NCBI GenBank assembly: GCA_039000515.1
Contig: JBCFYV010000518.1
Location: 1-64,000, forward strand
Reading direction: 5' to 3'
Source: Timema cristinae
Lineage: Eukaryota; Arthropoda; Insecta; Phasmatodea; Timematidae
Length of the DNA stretch: 64,000 nt
Part shown: positions 22,521 to 34,259 of the stretch, piece after piece
Numbering within the stretch: position 1 is the stretch's first letter
Layout: the number at the start of each line of letters is the position of its first letter
Position numbers and translations under genes: made by a program
The notes under the pieces: model-generated
What the model saw: the letters and a program-made list of their open reading frames with translations, nothing else
The model's database searches: none
Told to the model about the DNA's origin: nothing

Positions 22521-23635
22521 AATAAATGGTACAGTACACCACATATACATGGTTACAGAAACACTCCAACAAAGAGAATACCTGTAATAATATACACTGT
22601 TACAGAAACATTGAGAAAAGACAAGCATCTCTGTCCATCGAATAGCGTAACTATCAATTTCATATCCCTAAGTTTTCCATAAAAAAAGTATATGGCTACT
22701 TATGACTCAGAAACTCTTAGTTTTATAAAAGTATCTCCAAACTAAAGTACCTATTTTTAATTCTAGCGGTATTACATACAACTTTACAATGATAAGTTAT
22801 TTACTATTTCAATTAGTTATGGATATATGATCAAAAATTAAATTTGATGCTTATTTATAGTAGGCCCCTATTATGACTGTCAAAGAAATTAAACTCAAGA
22901 TTTCTAATAAATGTAAATGTTTCATGATCTCCTGAAACATAAAAAGTTGTTTACGCTGTGCTGTATGTCTCTCCGTTTGTTTTTCCATCTGAATCACGGA
23001 CGAGAGCATAAAATCTCACCGATTGGGCTAAAACTTGGTATCTAGGGTCATAAAGTCCCACAGAGGTATTTTTAGAATTAGATATATAATCCTAAAATTA
23101 AGACTAACCTAAGGGCAAAGAGATATAACATTTTTTTCTTAAGATACTTAATAACTATTTTAATTAAATTTGGTATCTAGACACTTTAACATGATAACAA
23201 AATGGCAATTTTTATTTTTCCATGAAAATGATTTAAAAGGCACTTAACATAAGCAGAAATTTCAAATTTTGGTCATATCTACGTAACTATTAGCGATTTA
23301 GCGATACTAAATATTGTATCATTGTAAGGATTTTGTACTTTTAAATGTAAAACTATTTTGTTTTAAGTATTTTTTTAAATTCAATAGTTTCTGAGTTGTA
23401 GACCAATATTCAAGTTTTGAAAATTAAATTGATTCATATGCACTTTGGTGGACATAAATGCTCTTTTCTCAGAATTTATTAACAGTGAATATTATTTCAT
23501 TTTGGTCTTTGAAGGATTGTTTCTGCATCATTGTATATTATATCATTTCACAAATTTTACGAGTTTTTAGTAAATGATGGCTTTAAGATTTAAGAGAAAG
23601 AGAGAAAGTTTGTGTGGTGTACTGTACCATTAATT
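22521..23635. mobile_element. TTAA-flanked non-autonomous DNA element
   Basis: The ends are inverted copies: atggtacagtacaccaca at 22526-22543, and its exact reverse complement at 23613-23630. Extending outward gives 23-bp inverted repeats with one mismatch, flanked on both sides by TTAA (22517-22520 and 23636-23639). TTAA duplication is typical of piggyBac-type elements. A subterminal repeat gttacagaaaca occurs at 22552 and again near 22602. There is no transposase frame, so it would depend on a relative elsewhere. Confidence 0.75.
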
Positions 23636-23639
23636 TTAA

Positions 23640-24009
23640 TCTATTCTTACTGACATACTCTATGGCATATAAAACTTGAAAGTTCATTACTCCACCTATC
23701 CCTACCTTGAGCTAGTTCTATCATCTCCCATTCACGATACATGTTCTGCTACCTGTAATCTAAGAGAGTTTACTGTCCTAACAATGTTTTGTGATAATTA
23801 CAGGGTATGCAACTCATCATTATGTAACCTTCACTATACAGTAACCTTAATACATTTAGGACAAAATATCTTCCTAATGATCTTGTTTTTGTTATGTAAG
23901 GTAAGAGACCACGTTTCACACCCATAGATAACAACCAGTGACTTTTTGTGTGTATATATTTTGATTTTTACATTTCTTGAAAGCAGGCAAAATGTCAACA
24001 ACTCAGGTT
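23640..24009. other. Intron sequence, nothing recognised
   Basis: AT-rich sequence. No coding or repeat signal that I can name. Confidence 0.4.
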
Positions 24010-24284
24010 ATGTGATCAGATGCAATTTTGAGTTTAAGCGACTAACTGATCGGGTGATCATCATCTAACGCTCACATGCAACTGAAAAATCGGCAGACCA
24101 AGATATGCGCACACATGCGACTAAACAGCCGCGCTTTTTCACTTTAGTTTGAGGATGGATTTCAAATAGTTAGCTTGTTTGTGTGCTTTCTAAATTATAT
24201 GAAAAAAATGAAGAGGAAAAGGCAATATTGGGTGATCTCACTTACCACCCAACGTTTGTTGAAAAGGCAATTTTACTAAATTAT
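24010..24284 (+). mobile_element. Possible Harbinger-type fragment
   Basis: A short frame near 24200 begins MKKMKRKRQYWVISLTTQ, resembling the start of PIF/Harbinger nuclease proteins (K/R-rich then W-V). Repeated gcgac/taac motifs lie upstream. LINE copy C interrupts it at 24285. This is weak evidence. Confidence 0.25.
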
Positions 24285-24876
24285 CCGCAGTAACCCCTGC
24301 TTGTCGTAAGAAGCGACTAAAAGGGAGGCTTCTGTGCAGGACGTACCTCGTGTGGGACAAACCTATCCTATATCTTTCCTTTCAAATCATTTTCTTCTTC
24401 CTTCACTTTCCCCCTTTTTTCACTCTTCCCCTTCGCTTTATCTATCCTTACCTTTTTCTTCCTTTCCCCCACCGTTCATCCTGCACATTGGCCTTTGGCC
24501 TTTCCGTTGACGACCTTGGCAACTAACCCGGCTCTTCTCTGTTTATTATTGGATACCACTGCCTTGAGCTCCTAAATGAAAGTGCGCCGGTTGCAATACC
24601 TTAGTAGAAGGGCCTTAGGGATGACAATAACCGGGTACCCTACTTTGGGACTAGATCGGTTGCGTTCATGAGGGCCCGGACGTAAAATTGGCACTTTCCT
24701 ACACCCACTTGCTGCGACGACCTCTCTCTCGGCGATGCTCTATGCGAAGGCTGTCATGTCTAGCGTCGTATAGAGCCTCTCGTCGGGACAGTTAACAGGG
24801 CCATATGTGGTAGTACCAACTTGGGTCACCCTGGGTCTACGATCCGAGTACTGTGTAGGTTGTCCCCAAATGCGGC

Positions 24877-26277
24877 ATGACCGATAACATTGTCACCGCT
24901 GGCACCTCATTGCCCGGCCCCTCACAGGGCCGTAATATTGATAAGAGGCGGAAACGGGTAAGGCCGTCCAGCCCTGTTTTGATTAAAAGCCAGGAAGTGG
25001 TGAGGCCCCAGCCCCGCTTCCTGGTGATGTCTCGTGTGAATGAAAGTGAAGGCCTGAAACGTGTCAGCCCATTTATCCTCGAAAGAGTGATAAATGGAGC
25101 AGAGAAATCGGAAGTCTCAATAAGGAAACCGCGTGATGGCACCATCATGATTCAGACCACGACTGACACACAGTCTTCAAATATAATGGCCATCTCCGAA
25201 ATACCGTTGAGCAATACGACTCATATACCGGTGAAGGTGGAACCTCACAGGTTCCTCAATGTTTGCAAGGGAGTGGTCACTTGTTATGACCTCGACTGCG
25301 TAAGCATTGAGGATATCAGTGAGGAGCTTTCCCCTCAGCATGTCACCGAGGTATACCGTATCATTACCAAAAAGAACGGACAAGAGAAAAAGACAGATAC
25401 ATATATCCTCACCTTTGCGACTCCCATCCTCCCAAAGGAGGTTCGAGCGGGCTTCCATGTGCTCAGAGTCAGGCCATACGTTCCCAATCCTCGGCGCTGC
25501 TTTCAGTGCCAGGAATTTGGGCATACGAAGCTGAGATGCCGTGGAAGGCCAACCTGTGCGGATTGCGGACAGGAGGCTCACGATACACCGTGTGAGTCTC
25601 CTAAGTTCTGCATCAACTGCAAGGGTCCGCATTCTGCTTGGTCTCGGACCTGTCCGAAATGGAAGGTGAAGAAAAAAGTCCTGGAGATCCAATGTGAAAA
25701 GAAGATCTTTTATGCCCAGGCCCGCAAGGAATATGTATCCAGTCAAGCTCCGGTATTTCAGAAATCATATAGCCAAGTTGTAAGCCAGAACATAAATTGC
25801 CCCAACTGCCATTGCGCAGTTAATATTGCCAATACGCCAACACGACCTGTGCCACTCGTCTATACTCGAGACACTCAAAGACAACCAGCACCATCTATGG
25901 TGGTGCCAAAATTAGTACAAGGGACGACGCCCCCGCCGAGGTCGTCTCCACCACCTCTGCCCCCGAGGAGGCCTCCTCGGGGAGCGCCGGCGGGCCCTCC
26001 TAGGGGTACCCCACCGAGCCTTCCTCGTGGGCCCCCTCCGAGCCTTCATCGTGGGCCCCCTCTGAGCCCTCGAGGGGTCCCGCCGGGCCCCGCTCGAGGA
26101 ACGCCCCCGAGACCCCCTCGGGGTCCTAAACCATGTGCGACCGTTGTCGAGCCGCTCAACCCCGCCTCAGGAACTCCGGAGGTCGGGATGAGTGGTGGTA
26201 CAGGTGAGGGTGCAAAGGCGAGTCCCACTGGTGCCTTGAGTAAGGACCAGCAAGGGACCGCCGAAAAAAATATTTAA
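24877..26277 (+). CDS. LINE ORF1 protein, intact (466 aa)
   Basis: This is the only uninterrupted ORF1 of the family here. The start MTDNIVTAGT aligns with MADNFVAAGI in copy E. A conserved N-terminal half is followed by CFQCQEFGHTKLRC, then CADCGQEAHDTPC and CINCKGPHSAWSRTC: three zinc knuckles at residues of about 208-270. The C-terminal third is a run of PPRG/PPSL-type repeats (about 345-430), followed by a Lys-rich end. It would bind LINE RNA to form the transposition particle. ORF2 begins about 210 bases downstream. Proline-rich repeat number differs among copies C, D and E. Confidence 0.88.
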   Translation: MTDNIVTAGTSLPGPSQGRNIDKRRKRVRPSSPVLIKSQEVVRPQPRFLVMSRVNESEGLKRVSPFILERVINGAEKSEVSIRKPRDGTIMIQTTTDTQSSNIMAISEIPLSNTTHIPVKVEPHRFLNVCKGVVTCYDLDCVSIEDISEELSPQHVTEVYRIITKKNGQEKKTDTYILTFATPILPKEVRAGFHVLRVRPYVPNPRRCFQCQEFGHTKLRCRGRPTCADCGQEAHDTPCESPKFCINCKGPHSAWSRTCPKWKVKKKVLEIQCEKKIFYAQARKEYVSSQAPVFQKSYSQVVSQNINCPNCHCAVNIANTPTRPVPLVYTRDTQRQPAPSMVVPKLVQGTTPPPRSSPPPLPPRRPPRGAPAGPPRGTPPSLPRGPPPSLHRGPPLSPRGVPPGPARGTPPRPPRGPKPCATVVEPLNPASGTPEVGMSGGTGEGAKASPTGALSKDQQGTAEKNI

Positions 26278-26488
26278 AAAAAAGCGTCGAAGGCTTTAAC
26301 AAAGCCTTCGCGTAAGGATTCCCCGACCCAGTCCCTACAGGACAAACCAAAGCCTCTCCTGAAGCGGGAGGTCCAAGAGAGATTGGGAAAAGCAAGAGGA
26401 CCTAAAAAAGTCCTCAATAAATTTTTATTTTTAAAAGATAGTGTTATGGATTGTGAGGATAATTAATTAAATTATATATTAATAAATA

Positions 26489-27690
26489 ATGTCGCTACTA
26501 CAATGGAATTGTAGGGGTTTCTATGCTCGTGTAGAGGAAATTAAACTACTAATTTATTCCCTGCATCCTCCCATCTTGTGTTTGCAGGAAACCCACTTCC
26601 GCCCAACTGACAACCCGATGCTTCGTGGGTACGATGTATATCGTACCAACAAGCCACTCTTTGATCGGGCTAGCGGAGGTGTGGCTATATTCGCACGAAG
26701 TACTATATATCATAAGTTTATAAATATTGTTTCTGATCTCCAAGTGATTGCTGTCAGAGCCTCCCTTCCTATGGAGGTAACCGTATGCTGCATTTACCTC
26801 CCACCAGGTGAACGTGTTTCCAAGAGGACTCTAGAGGCCCTCTTTATACAACTTCCCGCCCCCTATATCATCCTGGGGGACTTTAACGCGCATAACCTGG
26901 TGTGGGGGTCTAATTTTACAGACACCCGCGGGAGGATGGTGGAGGATATTCTCGTCTCGGGAAACCTGGTGTTAATGAACACCGGGACACAGACACACTT
27001 CTCTACCTTTAATGGTGTATCTTCTGCCATCGACCTAGCCATATGTAGCCCCGGGATTGCTGCTCACTTCCTTTGGGAGGTTCACTCGGATCTATGTGGA
27101 AGTGATCACTTCCCTATACTGCTTTCCCCACTCCAAGATTCCCCAAGTACGGCACGAGTTCCCCAATGGGTGATTAAACGTGCCGACTGGGATAAATTCC
27201 GCGAGCTCGCCGTTTTCCACGAATCCCCTTCTCCTGACGTCGATGTAAAGACTGGGTATTTTACTTCGACGGTCATCGCGGCGGCGAGGGCCTCCATCCC
27301 TAAATCCGCGCCACCGTCCCGTTCCCTGGTGGAGCGAGGAGTGTCAGTTGTCTATTTCTGACCGTCGAAGGGCCCTACGTCTTTTTCACCGACGTCCTAC
27401 TCTGGAGAATCTGGAGTCATTCAGGATTCTACGTGCTCGAGCTCGCCGTGTCATTCGTGAAAGTAGAAGAGAGTCTTGGAGAAAATTTATTTCAACCCTT
27501 ACAATATCCACTCCCACAACTAAGGTTTGGGATAATATCCGTAAATTACGTAATAGCAACAATATACCTGCCCTCATGTCTAACGGTTCACGTGTCTCCT
27601 CCCCTGTGGAGGTCGTAAATGTATTGGGCTCGATGTTCGCCGCTATTTCTAGCACTGCGAGCTACACTAATGAGTTCGCAGTCTATAAGC
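26489..27690 (+). pseudogene. LINE copy C ORF2: endonuclease part
   Basis: The ATG at 26489 starts MSLLQWNCRGFYARVEEIKL, and 290 residues are open. All APE endonuclease motifs are visible: QWNCRG, LQETHF, GGVAIFA, IYLPPG, GDFNAHN, SAIDLA and SDHFPIL. Relative to copy E an 11-bp deletion between short aaatcc repeats near 27305 shifts the frame, and the linker continues at 27348 (RRRALRLFHRRP and on). The sequence ends before the RT, so the copy is dead, but the endonuclease looks intact. The enzyme nicks T/A-rich target sites in the nucleus. Confidence 0.85.
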
Positions 27691-27719
27691 GGACAATCTG
27701 TGTTAAGCAGATATATTTG

Positions 27720-27759
27720 AATACCTCCTATGTGTCACAAAATGATCATAGGAGGTATT
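27720..27759. repeat. Perfect hairpin, 13-bp arms
   Basis: aatacctcctatg at 27720-27732 pairs with cataggaggtatt at 27747-27759, with a 14-nt loop. Related ataggaggt...cgt motifs recur at about 27840 and 27918. Confidence 0.75.
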
Positions 27760-27919
27760 TTCGTGACCATTATTCCAGAGAATACATATTGGAGGTTGAA
27801 TAATACAATTTTAATCATTTTAGTTTGATTCTTACACATAGGAGGTTTTCGTCATTCAATCAAACATACCACAGAGTATACATATTCACCAAAACATAAA
27901 AACGATCATTTTTGCATAT

Positions 27920-28500
27920 AGGACATATTGTCGTGACAACGACGATTTATCTTGAGGTTCAAACTTATGCTGATCCAATACTTTGGACAAGTTGTCAAAG
28001 AATGTATTCACATTTTTTCTGTTGAAATTCATGGCACGCGCTAATGACGTTGACTCTGGAGTTCTAATAGAAAAAAGTACTATTTATTTTGATAAATACT
28101 GTTAACCAGTCAACTCCTGGTATTTGACGATCACCCCGGGTCTCAAGAGACCTACACCCATTTCGTTGTGCATATTGGTATGCCAACTGCCTAACTTCCT
28201 TTGAAGTGAGACTATAAAAAATATTCGCACATGTCTTAATGTACTCAGACAATTGAACCTCCATTTCTGAAGAGAAAACTTTCCTGTATGGCTTTTATCC
28301 CATTATCAAAATTATAGTGTCTCGTTTTTTCTTGACAAAACGGGTTAATGTCACATGACAAATATAATATTCTTTTGCTGCGGCTCTTATTGAAAAGTTT
28401 TCTCTATTACTAATTTTGGTGCCTCTTCTATCACATTTTGTGTTGGGGCCCCTTTTCGAAACTCTTGCTTGGTCTCGAACCATTCTGAAACATAATTTAA
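27920..28500 (-). pseudogene. Pogo-like transposase N-terminal fragment
   Basis: Minus-strand pieces give, in order, a psq-type helix-turn-helix (ENFSIRAAAKEYYICHVTLT, about 28400), a CENP-B-type HTH (LTSKEVRQLAYQYAQRNGC and VDWLTVF), and a linker ([20 protein letters not shown] then [11 protein letters not shown], about 28040-27950). The order is correct for pogo/Tigger transposases up to just before the DDE domain. Frameshifts and stops break it. It differs from the larger pogo element that starts 400 bp further on. Confidence 0.7.
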
Positions 28501-28901
28501 TAATTCTGAACGTTTACATAATTATTTGTGTGCGTACTTTTAGTGGTAACTTTTAGTGGCAGTTGTAACAGTGTTACAATCGCCCCGACTTTGTTACAAT
28601 TGCCACAAAGTGACACCATATTGTTTTACTTCGTAAAGCTCCTAACCTCCTTTATGAAAACAAGGTCAATCTATCTCAGAAGATATAAAAATTTATATAG
28701 ATTCCTGTGATGCATACCAAACTTTGATAAGTTAGATAGAAATAACAGTATTAACAAATAAAATGACACCTTAAAATTCTACTTACATGATCGAAATAAT
28801 GTATAACACTAATAAACATCCAACTGTGCACAATCTATTCGTCTACAAAACACGCAATACTAACAACCGACTTCCTCTTCTAATAGCCCTCTCCCTCCCT
28901 A
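28501..28901. other. Unassigned; contains a hairpin
   Basis: No gene was found. tggcagttgtaaca (28558) and tgttacaattgcca (about 28592) form an imperfect 14-bp inverted repeat. Confidence 0.4.
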
Positions 28902-28929
28902 AGGGAGAGTCGGTGAATACCGATCACTT

Positions 28930-30459
28930 TTTTTTTAAAAAGATAATAACAAGAAAAAAAGTTTTCTAGTGTGTTATGTATGTGGGTTGGGTGATAACAG
29001 AGGTCACATTATAACACGAATATACTAGGTACAGTTCACGCCAGTTACCTCGTAACACTGACGCTACCTCGTTTGTCTGTCATTGCGGTTTTCACACTTC
29101 ACTTGTTTCTCAGTTGTTTGCAATCTCCGGCGCACAACAAGACTTGTACCATACATATACTACATAGTGTAATGGTATTAGCAGCTATTTTAGTATTTGG
29201 AACCAAGTGCAATTAAAGATTTTTATGAATGGCTTAGTGAAAATATTTTAATTTTCAACAAATCTACTTTGATCTGTATTACTAAACTGGTCTAGTAATA
29301 CCGATCAGTGATTTCATCATGTATTTGACTTTAATGATGTTATTTAAAAAAAAATGGAAATTAAAGCTAAATGATAATGTTTCAGTAAACGAACACATAA
29401 GGAAAACTTTGTAGCATCCAAAAGGGGCAGATGCCAACAAAACACATAGAATAATATAAAAACTAAAAAAAGGGGGGGAGGGGGGGTTTAACCCAGAGCG
29501 AGTGCCGAGGAGTTCTAGGTTGCAAATGTTTAACACAAAACATTACAGTCCCACAACTCGCAACTCTCGAACCCGTTTGTGTATATTATAAATGTGACCC
29601 TCTATCTCAACCAGACAACAAGAGACTGCAGCCTTCCTAAAGTTCATACTAAACCAAAATATTCGACGAATTTCCTTGGGAATGATGGGGCATATATCAG
29701 AAAGATACAAAACAAGTGAAGAAAGGTCGATATTTATTAGCAACGCTCAATAGTTGCGTAACAGTTTGATTCAGAGTATACAATATAATATAGGTAAACA
29801 ACATTATGACTCGAAACCTATAAAAATATTCCATAGAAAAGTTAACATTTGTTTTCTTAACATGCGTATAGTGTACGCGAGACTAATAAGAGACTTTATA
29901 AACATAGTCACATGGTATTACATAAAAATGTAACTCAATGAAGTTAACCATAACTCTATCTTAAAGAGGCACCCTTCTAGTAACACTAAATTATTAAATA
30001 TTTTATATTTTTAATATCAAATATTTGTGTCCTATTTTTAATAATAAAAGTTCGCTCAGAATAAAAGGAGCTTAGCAAAAGACAACAAACCATCTTAACT
30101 CAGCAATCAAAAAGTATCCCTCAAGAATTAGCGTATTACAATATGATAAAATTTAAATATCAAATAGTTAACCATTAGAAATGGCGCGTAAAAGTTTCGC
30201 ACAAGTTACAATTCTAATATCAGATAGCAATCCATAATAAATTAACGACAAGACCAAGAAAATGGCTTCCGTAAAAGTTATTAAATATTCCTAAATACAT
30301 TATGACCATAACTATCGGAACTATCGTAATATAAATGACAATTACTGTTGGTAAGGCGCCATGACCTCGTTATATAAAAAAAATATGGAAATGTTCCTAA
30401 CCATAAAATATAAATTTAGATATAATTTAAATATATGGCCAAAAAATGAATTTTGAAAA
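28930..30459. other. Left part of pogo element, no gene
   Basis: AT-rich non-coding sequence with a G-run near 29470-29487. Nothing was recognised. Confidence 0.5.
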
Positions 30460-30945
30460 GTATCATCTATACTTATAAAATAATATGTCCTGACTGACTG
30501 ACTGACTGATTCATCATCGCCGAGCGCAAACTATCAAGGCTACAAGCATGAAATTCGGACTGTATATTCATTTTGTTATGTAGGCAGGCACCCACTAAGA
30601 AAGGATTTTAGAAAATTCCACCCCAAAGGGGTCAAAATAGGGGATGATAATATGTATGAAAGTCCGTCATTTTGAAAGTTATATAAACAAAATTTTGTAT
30701 TTCGGTTATTGACGTAAAACAAATAAATACGTGTTTCATGAATTTTGGAAATTTTACTTAATAAGGGATGAAAAAGGGGGTGAAAGTTTGTATCGGACTT
30801 GCATTATTTTTGATCTGAGGTCAAGTTATGGTCATCAACGTAACGTAATATTTAAATTAATCTGTAAATACATATGTATATTTTCGTATTTGTATATAAT
30901 CAACTTCCACGCGAGCAAAGCCGCGGGCAACAGCTATCTAGTAGT
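30460..30945 (+). mobile_element. Helentron/Helitron-like non-autonomous element
   Basis: It starts tcatctatacttataaaata and continues into four ctga units (30488-30510). The ending is gcgagcaaagccgcgggcaa followed by cagctatctagt. These ends resemble the Lep1-type Helentron repeats of insects. There is no coding capacity. The boundaries are approximate. Confidence 0.5.
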
Positions 30946-31189
30946 ATATAAAAAAAGGTTTTATATGCCAAGAATGAATTTTGATCTTACATTTTAGTCG
31001 CAGAAAGCCGGAGCTTATGTTACCCCTGCTATGACACAGGCCCAATTGTGTCGTTATCGATACAGAGAACAGAATATATACAAAACTCAGTCGAGGACAA
31101 AAGGAGAAGGGGTGGGATACATTCTGGACTTAAATGGAACAATACGCAAGCAATGCTGAGTTTCGGGAACCTTCTCGTGACGGGAACTC

Positions 31190-31343
31190 GTTACTGCGCA
31201 TGTGCAGCCAGCCAGGGCGTGGGCTGAGCTCGCCAGTCATTCCGCGCTCTTAGTGTCTTGTTCTCCCAGGTCAGTGAAAGTTCGTCCGGAGGTTTTGAGC
31301 CGTTGTTCCCCGCAGGCCCAGTCGACAGGCGAATGCAGTAAGT
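31190..31343 (+). promoter_or_regulatory. CpG-rich promoter-like patch with splice donor
   Basis: A local GC/CpG-rich island in AT-rich DNA carries tgcgcatgtgc (NRF1-like) at 31196-31206 and ends with a perfect donor, GTAAGT at 31338. This could be a non-coding first exon. It lies inside the pogo element on the strand opposite its transposase. Function is inferred. Confidence 0.3.
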
Positions 31344-31697
31344 CTCTTCTATTTGTTTTGTTTTTTTGCGTCTCCCATATAACGTCCAATGCTACAGCTT
31401 CAGTGGGTTTAATGAATATAAAAAAAATCTTAAACCATTTTTGCAACTAAGAAAAGTAGTATACAACAATTAAAAGCAAATGTTTGATTTTTTTAAATTT
31501 ATAAAACAGCTAAATATTGTTAATTTTATATCATGGTTAACTAAGAACTTTATTTCCTAAAATTAACCAATTACTAATGTTGGCATTTGAAAAAATTGAA
31601 TACAAACATATTACAAAATTAAGTAAACACATATTTCCATAAGTTTTAACTTACCTACTAAAAAATGGATTTATAACAATTACTTTGAACTTAGTTC

Positions 31698-33654
31698 ACA
31701 CAATGGTCACATCTGTAACCTTCTGCACTGTCCCAGTCGGTGCATTCAGCATGTACCCAGTTAGAGCACAATACACATTGGTACCATAATTCATTGTGTC
31801 TACCGAATTCTACACAAACACAACAGAGTTCGTTTTCAGAGGATTTCAACAATGGACCTATATCATCAAGTTCTTCATCATCACAAATTAAATCTTCATC
31901 TAAACTTTCCTCCTCGGAAGAACTTTCAAATGTGATATTCCTCGACTCTTTTTCTGATTAGTCTTTCTTTTATTTTACTAGATTCTGGTTTCCTTTGTTT
32001 CATAATTTTATTTTCAGCCCTTTTCTTATTTTTTTCTTCCTTTATCTTTTTTTTCATTGGCTTTTTTTAAAGTGTCTTTCCTTGGAGTAGAGGTGAGAAT
32101 TTCAGAATGCTGTTTTTTTCTATTGTTTGTGGAGATTTGATTTTTGCTATCTAACTTTGGAACAGGAGAAATATCCGCAATCGAAACAGATTTTCCAAAG
32201 TTTGAATTTGAATTTGATGAACCATTAATGTTTGAGACTAAAGATGAACGTGGCTCACCTTTAGAAATGGAAGGACGAGGACTATTTGAAGGTAAATGTG
32301 AGGTGACCTTGGAGGTTGAGGGCTGAGGAGAATCTGCTGAGTTTGTAGCTAAAGGAGATATTAGTTCATTATCAGTGTCATCAGTAATTTCTACCATTCG
32401 CAGATCTGTTGGAAGAAAGTCTTCTTCATTAAAAACTTCAGGATTTAAGGGAAATATTCCGGTTTTGCTGAAACCCGATGCTGCCTTTTCCAGCGTTGCT
32501 AACCGCGTATAAGCTTGATTGAAAAGAGACGCTAAATTTTAAGGCGTTATTTTTTTATGAGCATTATTTTTCATATAGAGATCACATTCTCTATTAAATG
32601 CTGTTTTAAGTGGCCCAAATAAAGACACATCTAGTGGCTGCAGGCGGTGTGAGGAGGAATGGACACCATTACAATACCATGGTCGCGACAAAATGAGTAG
32701 CTTTCCAGTGTAGAATGAGTATTATGGTTATCCATTATCAGTAGAATGGGTTCATCATGCGAAGGTTTTGTGTGCGCAGCAAAATGCTTCAACCAGTCCA
32801 CAAAGATCTCTTCTGTTATCCAACCTGACTTTGAGCATGTGTAAGCAGCTCCGTGTGGGCCTCCTATTTTCAAAGCAGCTGACATTCACTCTCGGGAATA
32901 TGAACATTGGGGGCACATAATTGCCTGTAAGACTCATGGCACAAACAAGAGTGGCATTTTTACCTCTTTCCCAGCTTGTAGCAGCTCCCACTTGTTTTTG
33001 TCCTTTTAGAGCTAAGATACGACCAGGTTTCTGTACTGTAGAGATACCCGTTTCATCGACGTTAAAAATTCTATGAAGTGGAAATTTGTACTTCTCCTGA
33101 ACCATTTCTCGATTTTCATAGAATCGACTAACTTCATCCTCATTAAAGGCAAGGATACGACTAACACTTGTAGCTTCAGGTCGTCTTAAACTCAAATTAG
33201 GATTTCGCTTCATGAAACGTGAAACCCAGTCTTTACCAGCAAGACGAGTCATTTTATTAAATTCGTGTTTCAAACCAAGTCGCTCAGCATAATCGAAAGC
33301 AAGTCGCCGCAATTCAAACTGAGACATGTCATAAAATAATTTTGATAGTAGGGTTACATGTTATGTAATTTCTTTTTTTGATCTGGAGTAAATAAAGAAT
33401 GTCTCCCTAGGACAGCCTCATTTAGATTACCACTTTTCAATCTATCATGTAAAGTCGCAAATAGAATATTGAATAACCTCGAAACCTCTCTAATCTTTCT
33501 ACCATCGTCTTTAACTGCTTTGACTGCTGCATTCAAGGAGTCTGAAGTCCATGTTTTCCCTCTGTTTATAGTCCTTACCTTGATTTCGGCATCTATACAA
33601 GATAAAATTGACAATATTCCATTAATAAAAAGGAAAAGAAGAGTTTTAAAATAA
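31698..33654 (-). pseudogene. Pogo-like transposase with C-terminal PHD-like finger
   Basis: Reading down from 33614: a psq-type HTH (TSDSLNAAVKAVKDDGRKIR), then the CENP-B HTH ([26 protein letters not shown]), then a DDE domain beginning [16 protein letters not shown] (first Asp), ILLIMDNHNTHSTLE (second Asp) and, after a frame break near 32640, the LQPLDVSLFGPLK-type third region. After that come a Ser-rich tail and a Cys-rich end, C-x2-C ... C-x2-C-x5-H-x2-C ... C-x2-C (about 31840-31700), like the PHD-type fingers of some insect Tigger proteins. Length is about 620 residues, normal for the family. Frameshifts near 33330, 32870 and 32640 and a stop near 31960 make it inactive. It lies inside matched terminal repeats. 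Confidence 0.8.
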
Positions 33655-34146
33655 ATAGTTGTATAGAAATATACACATCTATAATTTATTCCATGATAAT
33701 TATTTGAAGGTAAACTTATTTAATTCAATGAAGGGTAATACCGATAAATTTTGTATGCTGATCGATATTACCCGCAAGGCGTGATCGGTATAACCCTATG
33801 TGTAATTCAAAAACAAATATGGCAGCCAAGTCAACCAGTTGACTATATTTTTATATAATCATGCAGACGATTTATGCATCAATATATTCTATTAGTTAGG
33901 GTGATAGTAATATATATTTTAGTTAAATAAAACAACTTACGGTTGATATTGTTCAAGCACAACAAAAGTTTGAAAACTACATAACTTAAATTATTCTAAT
34001 AACATCCAAACAGCAACGCAGTTCCACTTCAACTGGCAATAGTTTTTGTATTAACACGTCTCGCTAGATAGCAGCACTAATCAGAACCAAGTTTATTTGA
34101 AATCCACCGAGTAAACAGCTGATCGGTATTCACCGACCTTCCCCTA

Positions 34147-34259
34147 CTATCTTGGTGCTGACAATAACCAGGTACCCTGTCTTGAGAAAAGACAGGTTAC
34201 GTTCATGAGAGCCCGGACGTAAAATTGGCACTTTCTTGCACCCACTTGCGATGACCTCT
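34147..34259 (+). mobile_element. I-type LINE 5' UTR fragment
   Basis: gacaataaccaggtaccctg and the following acgtaaaattggcactttct match the family 5' UTR (compare 24618-24725). It directly follows the right end of the pogo element. Confidence 0.75.

Larger units (their letters stand above)
24285..27690 (+). mobile_element. I-type LINE copy C, 3'-truncated
   Basis: The 5' UTR matches copies D and E, apart from about 35 missing terminal bases. ORF1 is intact and the endonuclease is nearly so, but the sequence stops in the linker before the RT at about 27690 and continues into unrelated DNA. There is no (TAA)n tail. Because LINE insertions normally lose 5' sequence, loss of the 3' half suggests a later deletion or rearrangement. 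It lies in the second intron of the Pth2-like gene. Confidence 0.88.
28902..34144. mobile_element. Pogo/Tigger-type DNA transposon, 5.2 kb, both ends present
   Basis: The left end (agggagagtcggtgaatacc and on, 28902-28926) and the inverted right end (34120-34144) match at 22 of 25 positions. TA lies immediately outside each (28900-28901 and 34145-34146), as in pogo and Tc1/mariner insertions. Copies of an aataccgatca-like motif lie inside both ends (near 29297, 33738, 33764 and 33782) and may be transposase sites. The minus-strand transposase occupies 31698-33654. The left half has no transposase; it contains a Helentron-like insertion and unassigned DNA. Confidence 0.8.

Noticed and set aside
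32144..32326. Glu-rich plus-strand frame
   Set aside because: Antisense of the Ser-rich tail of the pogo transposase.
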